Source: an uncultured Modestobacter sp.
GTDB taxonomy: Bacteria > Actinomycetota > Actinomycetes > Mycobacteriales > Geodermatophilaceae
Direction of reading: 5' to 3'
DNA length: 64,000 nucleotides
Assembly: GCF_947486615.1 (NCBI RefSeq)
Contig: NZ_CANKUD010000016.1
Coordinates: forward strand, 1-64,000
Shown here: piece after piece, positions 53,961-61,695 of the stretch
Layout of the letters: every line of letters begins with the position of its first letter
How positions within the stretch are numbered: the first letter of the stretch is position 1
Made by a program: the position numbers and the translations under genes
Notes under the pieces: generated by a model
The model's database searches: none
Told to the model about the DNA's origin: nothing
What the model saw: only the letters and a program-made list of their open reading frames with translations

Positions 53961-55745
53961 GTGGCGACACCGCGGAGACGTAGCACGGAGAATGTCGGTG
54001 CTCAGGGCGAATCTGGCCTCTTCAGCGGATTCGAGGGTTATCGAACGCCAAGCAATGAGGACTACAGGCGACTGCTGACCAGTGGTCTTGTAATCCCTGA
54101 CGCAAACGTTCTGTTGAATCTTTATCGCTACGACGATACTGCCAGGGATGCTCTTGTCAGAGTTTTGGAGGCTCTCGGGGAGAGATTGTGGGTGCCTCAT
54201 CAAGTTCTCGTGGAGTTTTGGCGTAACAGGGAGACCGTTCTTCGCGATCCTCGCGATACACACAAAGCGATCGACGAGTTGGTGGGACACCGCAATAAGT
54301 CTCTTCAGGCGTTCCGCACCTGGGCCAATAGGGTTTCACTAGAAGAAGAAACTCTATCCCTACTCGTGTCAGAGTTGACTGAGGCGTTCGCCGCGGTCGA
54401 AAGCGGAATCAATGACCGCGATCTGGAAGACGCGTCACTTTATGCTCGTGATACGGCGACGGATCCGGTGCTGCAAGTGCTTGAACCGGTACTGGCGGGG
54501 AAGTGTGGACCCGCGCTCGCGGAGGAAACTCATGAGCAAGCGGTCATTGAAGGCTTAAGGCGGGTGGACCAACGGCTTCCGCCTGGCTACATGGACAAAA
54601 AGAAGGGAGAACGGGAAGCTGCCGGCGACTATCTGGTTTGGGAGCAAATTCTGATTGAGAGTGCCCGGCGCAAGTCCGACGTCCTTTTCGTGACAGGTGA
54701 CGTCAAGGAAGACTGGTGGCGAGGAGAAGGAGGTGAGCGGCGAGGACCTCGGCTTGAGCTTGTGGCTGAGTTGCGCAAGCGGGCTAACACGCGACTCTAC
54801 ATGTTGCGTCCTACAAGCCTCTTAGAACATGCTCGCGTGCACCTTGGAGTAGATGTCCAACCCGAGTCCGTCCAAGACGTCGAGCGCGTCGAACAATTCT
54901 TGTCGCATGATGGAGCCGTTGCATCGGGGTGGTCCGAAGAGGCTGCCCAAACTCTTATGTCTTCACTGGACACGCAAGCCCGTGTTCAGGGGGCGGCTAT
55001 ACGCCTAGCTGCTCGACAGGGCGGCCGGGTCGATCGCGAGCTGGTATATGAGCTGGGTCACTACCACGACGCTAGGAGTCTGCGCGGATTCACGCGTCCT
55101 GTAACTCGCCTGGTAGCAGAAATGCGCGCTAGGGGCGAGGTGGGCGATGATGTTGGTGATGTTCTCGTCACGAAGTACGACGGAAACTCCGTAACTGCAA
55201 GTGGATTCGAGTTGGATCCCGCTTTCATGCAACAGCTAGATAAAGAGCGTGATGACCGTCGTGTACTTAGGTGTGTCGCTAGAAAGTTGGACATTGACGG
55301 GTCCGACGGCGTCTCGGTTGAAGAGATTGCTGTCGAATGCGGCATGCCCATGCCTCTCCTTACGGCTATCCTCGCGTTTCTTCACGATAGCAATTACATA
55401 GCGGGCACCGTATCGGATTACGGGTACCCGGCTCCCGTTACTGAGCTGACGGAGGCTGGTCGCTCGTTCTTAGGGTGGGTTAGCAACGTGCCTGTCAGGC
55501 ATAGGGATGGATCGATCGTTCCCATGTCGGTCGAGCTGGATCCGGAGATGGTTGAACTCCTTCGCCACGGGTTCGCGATCGAAAGCGCCAGCATTGGCGA
55601 TAATGACCGTTTCACGGTCAGTGTGGTGGGCCAGGTGACTGAAGAGAATCTTGAGTTCATACAAGGTCTTACCGACGATCCCGCTACGGAGGAAGTCGAT
55701 GACGGGGATGGTGGCAGCGGTTCTGCAGCCCCGCGATCCAGCTAG
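53961..55745 (+). CDS. PIN-like nuclease domain protein with C-terminal winged helix
   Basis: 594 residues. PIN_8-like nuclease domain: first acidic residue in LVIPDANVLLNLYRY (Asp near 47), VLVEFWRN (Glu near 85), EAAGDYLVWEQIL (Asp near 223) and FVTGDVKEDWW (Asp near 247). After residue 300 comes a long extension with a winged-helix-like segment (SVEEIAVECGMPMPLLTAIL) and an acidic Ser/Gly tail. It likely cuts RNA, and such proteins are common in defence islands. The DNA is clearly less GC-rich than its surroundings. GTG at 53961 has TACGCT 7 bases upstream. Confidence 0.75.
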   Translation: MATPRRRSTENVGAQGESGLFSGFEGYRTPSNEDYRRLLTSGLVIPDANVLLNLYRYDDTARDALVRVLEALGERLWVPHQVLVEFWRNRETVLRDPRDTHKAIDELVGHRNKSLQAFRTWANRVSLEEETLSLLVSELTEAFAAVESGINDRDLEDASLYARDTATDPVLQVLEPVLAGKCGPALAEETHEQAVIEGLRRVDQRLPPGYMDKKKGEREAAGDYLVWEQILIESARRKSDVLFVTGDVKEDWWRGEGGERRGPRLELVAELRKRANTRLYMLRPTSLLEHARVHLGVDVQPESVQDVERVEQFLSHDGAVASGWSEEAAQTLMSSLDTQARVQGAAIRLAARQGGRVDRELVYELGHYHDARSLRGFTRPVTRLVAEMRARGEVGDDVGDVLVTKYDGNSVTASGFELDPAFMQQLDKERDDRRVLRCVARKLDIDGSDGVSVEEIAVECGMPMPLLTAILAFLHDSNYIAGTVSDYGYPAPVTELTEAGRSFLGWVSNVPVRHRDGSIVPMSVELDPEMVELLRHGFAIESASIGDNDRFTVSVVGQVTEENLEFIQGLTDDPATEEVDDGDGGSGSAAPRSS

Positions 55746-55869
55746 CTCCTGAAGGAGCCTGGTCTGCAAACGTCGATAATGGTTCGTCAGGTGTCAGGTG
55801 AGTTACCGGCGATCATCTCTAGACGACGCTCCTTGGGGATGGGGGGTCGACTGCTGCGGTGTGGCTGTA
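55746..55869. other. Short intergenic stretch after the PIN gene
   Basis: No gene or repeat is recognised. No terminator hairpin is evident directly after the PIN gene stop. Confidence 0.4.
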
Positions 55870-55998
55870 CTACTGGCCACGGTGCGTGGCGATCCATGCG
55901 TTTCCGCTGCTCAGGTCAATCCAGGACCGGGGCGCCCCTGGCTGGTTGGACAGGATCTCGTCCCTGAGCATGTCGCGGTGATCGAGTTCTTGTTGCAT
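55870..55998 (-). CDS. Possible small protein or gene remnant
   Basis: 42 residues, MQQELDHRDMLRDEILSNQP then WIDLSSGNAWIATHRGQ. Composition looks protein-like rather than random. An overlapping upstream frame contains VSNEELVTVL, which could be its true N-terminus after a frameshift. No ribosome binding site is obvious, so this may be a decayed gene. Confidence 0.35.
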   Translation of the reverse strand: MQQELDHRDMLRDEILSNQPGAPRSWIDLSSGNAWIATHRGQ

Positions 55999-56123
55999 GA
56001 CCTGGCGCAAGAGTCGGTCGCAGGACCGTCACCAGCTCCTCGTTACTCACGGACGCAGCGGCAGACGGAGGCGTCAGCGGCCCGCCGCGCACACGGCGCG
56101 AGACGTGCCGTACCAAGGGCGGC

Positions 56124-56291
56124 ATGGCACCGGACCTACCCACACCGGCCAGCGGCCGCACGATCCCCGGACTCGCGCTCCGGCTGCGCGAGTTCGCCGA
56201 AGCTCGGGGTTGGGACGAAGTCCACGAGCCCAAGATCCTGTTGGCCCTGACCGCGGAGCTCGGTGAACTCACCGAGCTGTTCTCCTGGTAA
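56124..56291 (+). pseudogene. Truncated MazG-like nucleotide pyrophosphohydrolase
   Basis: 55 residues that match only the first helices of MazG-like/dCTP pyrophosphatase proteins: LALRLREFAEARGWDEVHEP and LALTAELGELTELFSW. Intact relatives continue with a loop and two more helices holding the metal-binding ExxD. Here a TAA falls right after LFSW and the next codons (PADQVH) resemble the missing loop before similarity stops at a hairpin and a family B repeat. Start ATG follows AAGGGCGGC. Confidence 0.65.
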
Positions 56292-56313
56292 CCCGCCGAC
56301 CAAGTCCACCCGG

Positions 56314-56373
56314 CTCACGGTCCGACAGGTCGGCCGTGAGTAAACGTCCTTTATCTAAGGGTCAGGTAGCTGC
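56314..56373. repeat. Composite repeat module (family B, copy 3) with hairpin
   Basis: CTCACGG(T)CCGA - CAGG - TCGGCCGTGAG forms a hairpin at 56314-56340 with one bulge. It contains CGGTCCGACAGG (56318-56329), followed by AACGTCCTTTAT (56343-56354) and GGTAGCTGC (56365-56373), the same order as at 52839-52901. Confidence 0.8.
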
Positions 56374-56401
56374 ACTGGAGCGTCCACTGCTGGCAGTGTG
56401 C

Positions 56402-57136
56402 TCACGACTCGTCAACCGTGGGCGGTCGTCGGTCGCTCAACTCGAGCGGTGCACTGATGAAGTTGAGGAATCGATCGCCGAGTGGGCTGGTGGCGGACAA
56501 CCAGAGGCTGTCCCCTGTCACGTTCGTGTGTAGCTCGCCATGCGCAGTCAGCGACGCGGCGGCCAGGTCGCCAGCGAGCAGCTGCACCCAAGCGATCGGC
56601 TTCTCCGCGAAGTCGGGGTGCCGGGCGATGAATCGAGCCCGCGAGTAGAACGGCCCGACGTTCGGCATCTCGAGGCCGGCGCGGGTGAACGCCGCCTTCG
56701 GGTCGTGCAGGAAGACCAGCAGCCGGAGGTGGCTGGCGGTGAACTGATCGACCAAGCGGAAGAAGCGGGCCTGCTCCTCCACGTCGGGGGCGTCTCGGCC
56801 AGGGCTGTTGAGGACGCCATTACGCAGGGCATCCAACTTCTCGGCCTGATGGGTGGCCTGGGCGGCCTGGCTGGCGCGCAGGACGGCGTCGACGAAGACG
56901 TCGTCCTGGGCGAGCTCTTCGAACGACGGCCAGTCCTCGGTCGCCTCTTGCAGCTCGGTGATCGCCACGGCGACGTCGTCCAGCCACTGCTGCATCCGCT
57001 TGTTGTAGGACCAGCCCATCGCCAAGGCCAGGGCTACTCCGAGTGGGCCGCCAGCGAACGGCACCATGCCGGCGGTGCCCTCCACGGTCTTTTCCAGCAG
57101 CTCTCGGCCCGTCGACTTCTCAGGAGGCGTGTCCAC
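56402..57136 (-). CDS. Hypothetical protein with hydrophobic N-terminal segment
   Basis: 244 residues. A hydrophobic, glycine-rich segment (GTAGMVPFAGGPLGVALALA) near 21-40 precedes a helical region (WLDDVAVAITELQEATEDWP, RASQAAQATHQAEKLDALRN, ARFFRLVDQFTASHLRLLVF). This layout, with the EKL-x-ALRN-x-x-x-NS block, recurs in uncharacterised accessory proteins of many bacteria. Members may act on membranes, but no function is established. The gene is separated from its neighbours by repeats. Confidence 0.65.
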   Translation of the reverse strand: MDTPPEKSTGRELLEKTVEGTAGMVPFAGGPLGVALALAMGWSYNKRMQQWLDDVAVAITELQEATEDWPSFEELAQDDVFVDAVLRASQAAQATHQAEKLDALRNGVLNSPGRDAPDVEEQARFFRLVDQFTASHLRLLVFLHDPKAAFTRAGLEMPNVGPFYSRARFIARHPDFAEKPIAWVQLLAGDLAAASLTAHGELHTNVTGDSLWLSATSPLGDRFLNFISAPLELSDRRPPTVDES

Positions 57137-57626
57137 GAGGGGACCGTAGGGCGAGCGGTTGAGCCTTGCTCAACGGGGACTGGCATTCAAGAACCCGATG
57201 TTCGCTCAGTTCAGTCTTGGTCGTGAGGACTTCTCCGGCTGATTTACCACGCTGGCGGAGCTGAGCGCGTCGTGCTGCAGCGCTGGGTCCTGCTTAAGCG
57301 CGGGCACCGCGCGTAGCCGACCATGGTCACGCGCGCGGCCTAGCGGGAGCGGCCCACAAAGGTCATGGGTCGACGGATTCAGGCCGTTGATTTCGGGCAC
57401 GGGTTTTGGGCCGGTTGACCCGTCCTTCGACCTGCGGAAACACCCGACGAGTCAAGTGGTGTGCGGAGCGGCCCAGAAACGGGTGGTTGTGGGCCGCAGT
57501 TTCGGAACCCCTTTCTGGTCACACAGAGCGACACGGCCGATTCCCGCTAGCCGCGCTCTGCGCTTTAGGTCCGCGCGCCCCGTCGGGTGCGGAACTGGCC
57601 CGCGCTTGACCGCATCGCTCGTGCGC
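57137..57626. other. Gene-free stretch between accessory genes
   Basis: No gene seen. It holds a composite repeat (57400-57548, listed separately). The rest shows no structure I can support. Confidence 0.5.
57400..57548. repeat. Composite repeat (family A, copy 1)
   Basis: CGGGTTTTGGGCCG (57400-57413) and CGGCCCAGAAACGG (57469-57482) are near-complementary arms. From 57480 to 57548 the sequence matches 61959-62028 at about 86 percent, with a shared block GTTTCGGAACCCCTTTCTGG then TCAC. Confidence 0.8.
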
Positions 57627-58172
57627 TCACGCCGCCTCGACGGGGCCTGGAGCCAGTCGCCACTCGACCTCGCCGTCGACGATCACGGGCGTGGGGTGCA
57701 ATCCGAGGTGGCGGGCTACGCCAGCGGAGGTCAGATGGTGCGGGTGGATGTGCGCGACCAAGTCCGCGACACCGACCTGGGAGAGCCACGCGACGACCAC
57801 AGCGGCGGCCTCCTTCGCCAGGTGCTGGCGCTGGTGGCTGGTGGCGATGATCCAGGCGAGTTCAGCGGTGATGCGGTTGTCGGCTGTGCGGGTGAGGGTG
57901 GCCTGCACGGTCCCGATGAGTTCGCCGGTGTCGTGTTGGCGAAGCATCCAGTTCAGCCATCCCTGAGTGCGGTCCGGAGAGTGCCCATGGACCTGGCGGG
58001 CGTACCGAGCGCGAAGTTGCTCCTCGGTGGCTGGCGCCCCTCCGGTGAACTGGTGCAACGCCGCATCCCCGAAGGCTGTCGCGGCCTCGGCGGCGTGACT
58101 GACCTGCAGCGGCTCAAGCGCCAGACGAGGTGAGGAGAGGGGGACTGCCGCAGGCCAAGGTGCATGAGTCAC
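57627..58172 (-). CDS. GNAT-family N-acetyltransferase (RimJ-like)
   Basis: 181 residues: LSSPRLALEPLQVSHAAEAA start, WLNWMLRQHDTGELIGTVQA, and the acetyl-CoA region AELAWIIATSHQRQHLAKEA, then GVARHLGLHPT. The substrate is not predictable. GTG start. It is flanked by family A repeats on both sides. Confidence 0.85.
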   Translation of the reverse strand: MTHAPWPAAVPLSSPRLALEPLQVSHAAEAATAFGDAALHQFTGGAPATEEQLRARYARQVHGHSPDRTQGWLNWMLRQHDTGELIGTVQATLTRTADNRITAELAWIIATSHQRQHLAKEAAAVVVAWLSQVGVADLVAHIHPHHLTSAGVARHLGLHPTPVIVDGEVEWRLAPGPVEAA

Positions 58173-58237
58173 GCGAGAAGCGTGCCTGCTGTCCGTCCGG
58201 CCACGCGCGCCCGGACTACCACTGGCTCCCGTTGGCT

Positions 58238-58284
58238 CCTAAACGGTTGGGTATCGGGCCGTCCGTTAACGGGCGGTTTCGGTC
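58238..58284. repeat. Dispersed palindromic element (family A, copy 2)
   Basis: Reads CCTAAACGG - TTGGGTATCGGGCCGTC - CGTTAACGGGCGGTTTCGG. The central GTTAAC sits inside CCGTCCGTTAACGGGCGG. It lies between two GNAT genes. Confidence 0.8.
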
Positions 58285-58367
58285 AGCGCTGTGGGAACGC
58301 AGGCGTCCCACTGTCCGACCCACCTATGCCACTGGGAGGGTCGGCGCGTCCCACTAGCCTGGCCGGC

Positions 58368-58865
58368 ATGACGGCCGAGCGATCGTTGGAAGTCATCATG
58401 CCCGAGAACATCGACGAAGCACTGGGCGTCGAGGTACGCGCAAACCAGAGTCACGTGGTCTCGCCGGTCGTGAAGTCACTGGCCGAGGCTTATGCGTTCG
58501 GGCGGCGCGCCTGGCCGCGGTTGATTCGGTGTGACGGGCAAGCGGTCGGCTTCCTCATGGCGTTCTTCGACTTCGACTTCGACTTCGACTTCGACTTCGA
58601 CTTCGCCCGGCCCGCCGCCGGGCCTGACCTTCGGTCTGGCCTGTGGCGGCTCAACATCGCTGCCGCACATCAAGGTCACGGCCATGGCCGTTTCGCCGTC
58701 GACGCCGTCGCTGCCGAGCTCCGTCGCCGCGGCACCACACGCCTGACGACGACTTGGCACGTCGGCCACGCCAGCCCCGAGCCCTTCTACCTCGGGCTGG
58801 GCTTCCGGCCGACCGGCGAGATGAGCGAGGACGAGCGCGTTGGTGAGCTGAAGTTGCAGGTGTAG
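58368..58865 (+). CDS. GNAT acetyltransferase with (Phe-Asp) repeat
   Basis: 165 residues, spermidine/spermine-acetyltransferase-like: QAVGFLMAFF, then a run of alternating Phe-Asp encoded by six exact TTCGAC hexamers, then LWRLNIAAAHQGHGHGRFAV (acetyl-CoA loop QGHGHGR) and ASPEPFYLGLGFRPTGE. Relatives have a single short turn where the repeat lies, so it lengthens a beta hairpin near the active site. ATG at 58368; the open frame upstream crosses a repeat and is unlikely. Confidence 0.85.
   Translation: MTAERSLEVIMPENIDEALGVEVRANQSHVVSPVVKSLAEAYAFGRRAWPRLIRCDGQAVGFLMAFFDFDFDFDFDFDFARPAAGPDLRSGLWRLNIAAAHQGHGHGRFAVDAVAAELRRRGTTRLTTTWHVGHASPEPFYLGLGFRPTGEMSEDERVGELKLQV
58566..58601 (+). repeat. 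In-frame hexanucleotide repeat (TTCGAC)6
   Basis: Six perfect TTCGAC copies, flanked by partial units, encoding alternating Phe and Asp inside the GNAT gene. A unit of six bases preserves the frame when copies are gained or lost. Confidence 0.97.
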
Positions 58866-58883
58866 GTCCTTGGCAGTGTTCGT

Positions 58884-58937
58884 CGGACCGAAAACGCATG
58901 GGTACCGGTCAGTCCATTAAGGGGGGCTATCAGTCCG
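58884..58937. repeat. Dispersed palindromic element (family A, copy 3)
   Basis: Starts GGACCGAAAACG, continues GGGTACCGGTCAGTCC, then ATTAAGGGGGG and ends CTATCAGTCCG. The GTTAAC core of other copies is ATTAAG here. It lies between the GNAT and MerR-methyltransferase genes. Confidence 0.75.
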
Positions 58938-59124
58938 CCCGGCAGGACGAGTGGCACCAGTGTGGCCGCCGTCCAGCCCAAGAAGGCGACGGCGCTGCGC
59001 CCCTGGCTGGGCTGGTCGACGTGCCAGCCGTGGTGTTACTGAGCTGTCGTGCGCTGGTGGGCGGGGCGGCATTCCGGGTTTGTGGGCTTGCACCTGTCAC
59101 GGTGTCAGGCCGGAGCATGGGCTC

Positions 59125-60309
59125 ATGGGTGATGAGGGGCTCAGCGTCGGGCAGATGGCAGCGGCGACCGGATTGTCGGTCCGGATGCTGCATCACTACG
59201 ACCGGCTCGGGTTGGTGTCAGCGTCGGCGCGCACGACGGCTGGTCACCGGCGGTATCTGCCGGCCGACATCGACCGGCTGTATCGCGTCCAGGCGTTGCG
59301 CGGCTTGGGCATGTCGTTGCGCGAGGCTGCCGAGGCGCTGGCTCACTCCCGCAGTGAGAGCTTGCCCGAGTTGGTGGTACGCCAGCTGGAGCAGGTCCGG
59401 AGCGACATCGCTGACCGGGAGGCCCTGCTCCGCCGGCTCGAGCAGCTGCGAGCGGGATCCGCCGAGGGGATCACGGCGCCTGATGGGGACTTGATCAGTG
59501 CCATCGCGGCCATGACCGCGCTGGATCAGGACCTCCAGCACGACTACCGCGAGCAGTCGGGGCGATATGACCAGACCCGTGGCGCGAGCCCTTCGATCCT
59601 CGACCCGATCGCGAGGGCGCTGGAGGGGGCGCCCGGTGATCGGTTGCTCGATGTCGGGGGAGGGACCGGCAACTACGCGGCCGCGTTGCGGGACCGCGGC
59701 TGGAAGACGGTGGTTGTCGACGTGAGCCCGGAGATGCGCGAGCAGGCCGAGGCCAAGGGGGTGGAGACGGTCGACGGCGACGCGACGGCGCTGCCGCTGC
59801 CAGACGCGAGCGCCGACGCCGTCGTGATGATCTCGATGCTCCACCAGGTCAGCGACTGGCGGGCAGCGCTCGATGAGGCGGCACGTGTGCTGCGGCCTGG
59901 CGGACGCCTGGCCGTGATGGGGCTGGCCGCCGACCACCTGCGCGACGTCACCTGGGTCTTCGACCTGTTCCCCAGCGCCCGGTCCTTCGCCCTGGACCGT
60001 CGGCCCACGCTCTCCGACATGGTCGCCCACCTGCCCGGAACGACCGCCGAACCGATGTACTTCACCGACCTGCTGGATGCCTCCATCGGCGCCCTGTGCG
60101 CCTTCCCCGAGGCAGTCCTCGACGAGCGCACCCGCCGGCAGACCAGCTTCTTCGGCCGCCTCGAACGCGACAATCCAGCCGAACTCGCCCTGGGCCTCGC
60201 TCGCCTTCGACAGATGCTCGAGGAGGAGGACGATCCGCGCCTTCCACGGCGCGAGGCCCGCGAGCGGCTGGGCGATGCCAGCATCCTGCGCTGGACCAAG
60301 AACGGATAG
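59125..60309 (+). CDS. MerR regulator fused to SAM-dependent methyltransferase
   Basis: 394 residues. MerR HTH at about 5-75 (SVGQMAAATGLSVRMLHHYD, RRYLPADIDRLYRVQALRGL), a dimer-type coiled coil at about 80-130 (VRQLEQVRSDIADREALLRR), then a class I methyltransferase from about 140 (motif I RLLDVGGGTGNYAAAL, VVDVSPEMREQA, DGDATALPLPDASADAVVMI, RVLRPGGRLAVMG). The catalytic domain takes the place of a drug-binding domain. It may sense SAM or its substrate, or methylate the inducer. ATG at 59125 with GGAG upstream. Confidence 0.88.
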   Translation: MGDEGLSVGQMAAATGLSVRMLHHYDRLGLVSASARTTAGHRRYLPADIDRLYRVQALRGLGMSLREAAEALAHSRSESLPELVVRQLEQVRSDIADREALLRRLEQLRAGSAEGITAPDGDLISAIAAMTALDQDLQHDYREQSGRYDQTRGASPSILDPIARALEGAPGDRLLDVGGGTGNYAAALRDRGWKTVVVDVSPEMREQAEAKGVETVDGDATALPLPDASADAVVMISMLHQVSDWRAALDEAARVLRPGGRLAVMGLAADHLRDVTWVFDLFPSARSFALDRRPTLSDMVAHLPGTTAEPMYFTDLLDASIGALCAFPEAVLDERTRRQTSFFGRLERDNPAELALGLARLRQMLEEEDDPRLPRREARERLGDASILRWTKNG

Positions 60310-60315
60310 CCGAGC

Positions 60316-60368
60316 GATCGGCCCAAAAACGGTTGAGTAAAGAGCGGCCAGTAGCCGATCGGTCGGCC
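60316..60368. repeat. Dispersed palindromic element (family A, divergent copy 4)
   Basis: GATCGGC (60316-60322) and GCCGATC (60354-60360) are perfect arms. The inside begins CCAAAAACGGTTGAGTA, like the left half of other copies. The central GTTAAC is absent. Confidence 0.6.
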
Positions 60369-60416
60369 ACAACAAGACGCAGCGCTCACCCCTGGCCACC
60401 GCGGGGGGCTCCGCAG

Positions 60417-60467
60417 CCCGAGAACGTTCGGGAACCGGCCAGTCCGCCAACGGGCGTTTTGGTCCAG
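60417..60467. repeat. Dispersed palindromic element (family A, copy 5)
   Basis: CCCGAGAACG, then GGGAACCGGCCAGTCCG, then CCAACGGGCGTTTTGGTCC. The right end is the inverse complement of the left end of copy 3 (GGACC-AAAAC). It lies upstream of the LysE gene. Confidence 0.75.
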
Positions 60468-60538
60468 TCTCCGGCTGAGATTGCTCAGCGTGACAGTCTT
60501 CGGTGACGAGACTCATCGGCTTAGGGAGAACGGCACCC

Positions 60539-61183
60539 GTGGTTTCGGCATCTGCACTGCTCGGGGTCGCTCTGGTGGAGCTGGCGCTGGTCTTTACCCC
60601 GGGCCCGAACATGATCTACCTGGTGTCGCGGTCGATCACCCAAGGCCGGCGCGCTGGCCTCATCTCCTTGCTGGGGGTGGGCGCCGGCTTCTTCGTCTAC
60701 CTCGCGGCGGCCGCAGCCGGCCTCGCCGCGTTCTTCGTCGTCGTCCCCGCTGCCTACACCGCTCTGAAGCTGGCCGGGGCGGCGTACCTGCTGTACCTGG
60801 CCTGGCAGGCCGTCCGGCCTGGCGGCACGAACGTCTTCGCGCCGCGTGAGCTCCCCGTGGAGCGGCCGCGTCGATTGTTCGCCATGGGGTTGTTCACGAA
60901 CCTGCTCAACCCCAAGGTCGCCGTCCTCTATGTGTCGCTGCTGCCACAGTTCATCGATCCGGCCGGCGCACCGGTAGCGCTGCAGAGCCTCGTGCTCGGG
61001 CTCGTGCAGATCGCCATCGCGCTAACCGTGAACGGCCTGATCGTTGTCTTTGCCGGTGGTCTGGCCGGGTTCTTATCGGCGCGGCCGAGCTGGACGCGGT
61101 ATCAGCGCTACGTCATGGGCGGGGTGCTTGGCGGCCTCGCGGTCAAGCTCGCCACCGACAGGTCGCGTGCAGTCGCGGCCTGA
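60539..61183 (+). CDS. LysE-family translocator
   Basis: 214 residues with about six membrane helices. LVFTPGPNMIYLVSRSITQG is the N-terminal LysE motif, then GLFTNLLNPKVAVLYVSLLP. It exports an amino acid or similar solute. GTG at 60539 gives the usual family start and length; a longer frame runs 12 codons upstream. It follows the MerR-methyltransferase gene in the same direction, separated by two repeats. Confidence 0.9.
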   Translation: MVSASALLGVALVELALVFTPGPNMIYLVSRSITQGRRAGLISLLGVGAGFFVYLAAAAAGLAAFFVVVPAAYTALKLAGAAYLLYLAWQAVRPGGTNVFAPRELPVERPRRLFAMGLFTNLLNPKVAVLYVSLLPQFIDPAGAPVALQSLVLGLVQIAIALTVNGLIVVFAGGLAGFLSARPSWTRYQRYVMGGVLGGLAVKLATDRSRAVAA

Positions 61184-61311
61184 CGTTGATCGCGACGCGT
61201 CGGCGACGTCTGACCGAGGACGGATTTGCTTGAACAGCAGGTTCGTCCGCCCAGGATCTCGCCAGCCGGTCTCGACCATTGTGGCCACGAGCACCACGTG
61301 ACCCCGGGCCG

Positions 61312-61695
61312 TCAATCGGTGTCTGGCTCGGAGATCAAGTGGACGATGCTGGCCGGACTGCTGATCCAGTAGGCAGATGTCGTCCCGAGGGGCTCGATGT
61401 CATCGCAGCGGGCTACTCCGCGGGCGGCCAGGAGCTCGGCCGCTGCGGCGGTGTCGTCGGTGGTGACCTGCAGCCACATCTCGGCCTGGCTGATCGTCGG
61501 GACGCGGTCGATCCACAGCTTGTTAGCCCCGAACTCGAAGCCCACCGACTGTGGGCCAGCGTCGTAGGGGTTGTCCGGCTCTCTCAATCCCAGGGTGTCG
61601 CGGTAGAAGCGAACCGTCTCCTCCCACTGATGCGGTGGCACTTTCGTGGCGATGTTGCGGCCGCCAGTGAACGTCGGGGGCGTGCTGTCGGTCAT
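61312..61695 (-). CDS. VOC-family (glyoxalase/bleomycin resistance-like) protein
   Basis: 127 residues, one VOC beta-alpha-beta-beta-beta pair: WEETVRFYRDTLGLREPDNP, VGFEFGANKLWIDRV, AEMWLQVTTDDTAAAAELLA, IVHLISEPD. It may be a metal-dependent lyase, dioxygenase or drug-binding protein. ATG at 61695 is set by GAGGAG 5 bases upstream. It converges on the LysE gene. Confidence 0.87.
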   Translation of the reverse strand: MTDSTPPTFTGGRNIATKVPPHQWEETVRFYRDTLGLREPDNPYDAGPQSVGFEFGANKLWIDRVPTISQAEMWLQVTTDDTAAAAELLAARGVARCDDIEPLGTTSAYWISSPASIVHLISEPDTD

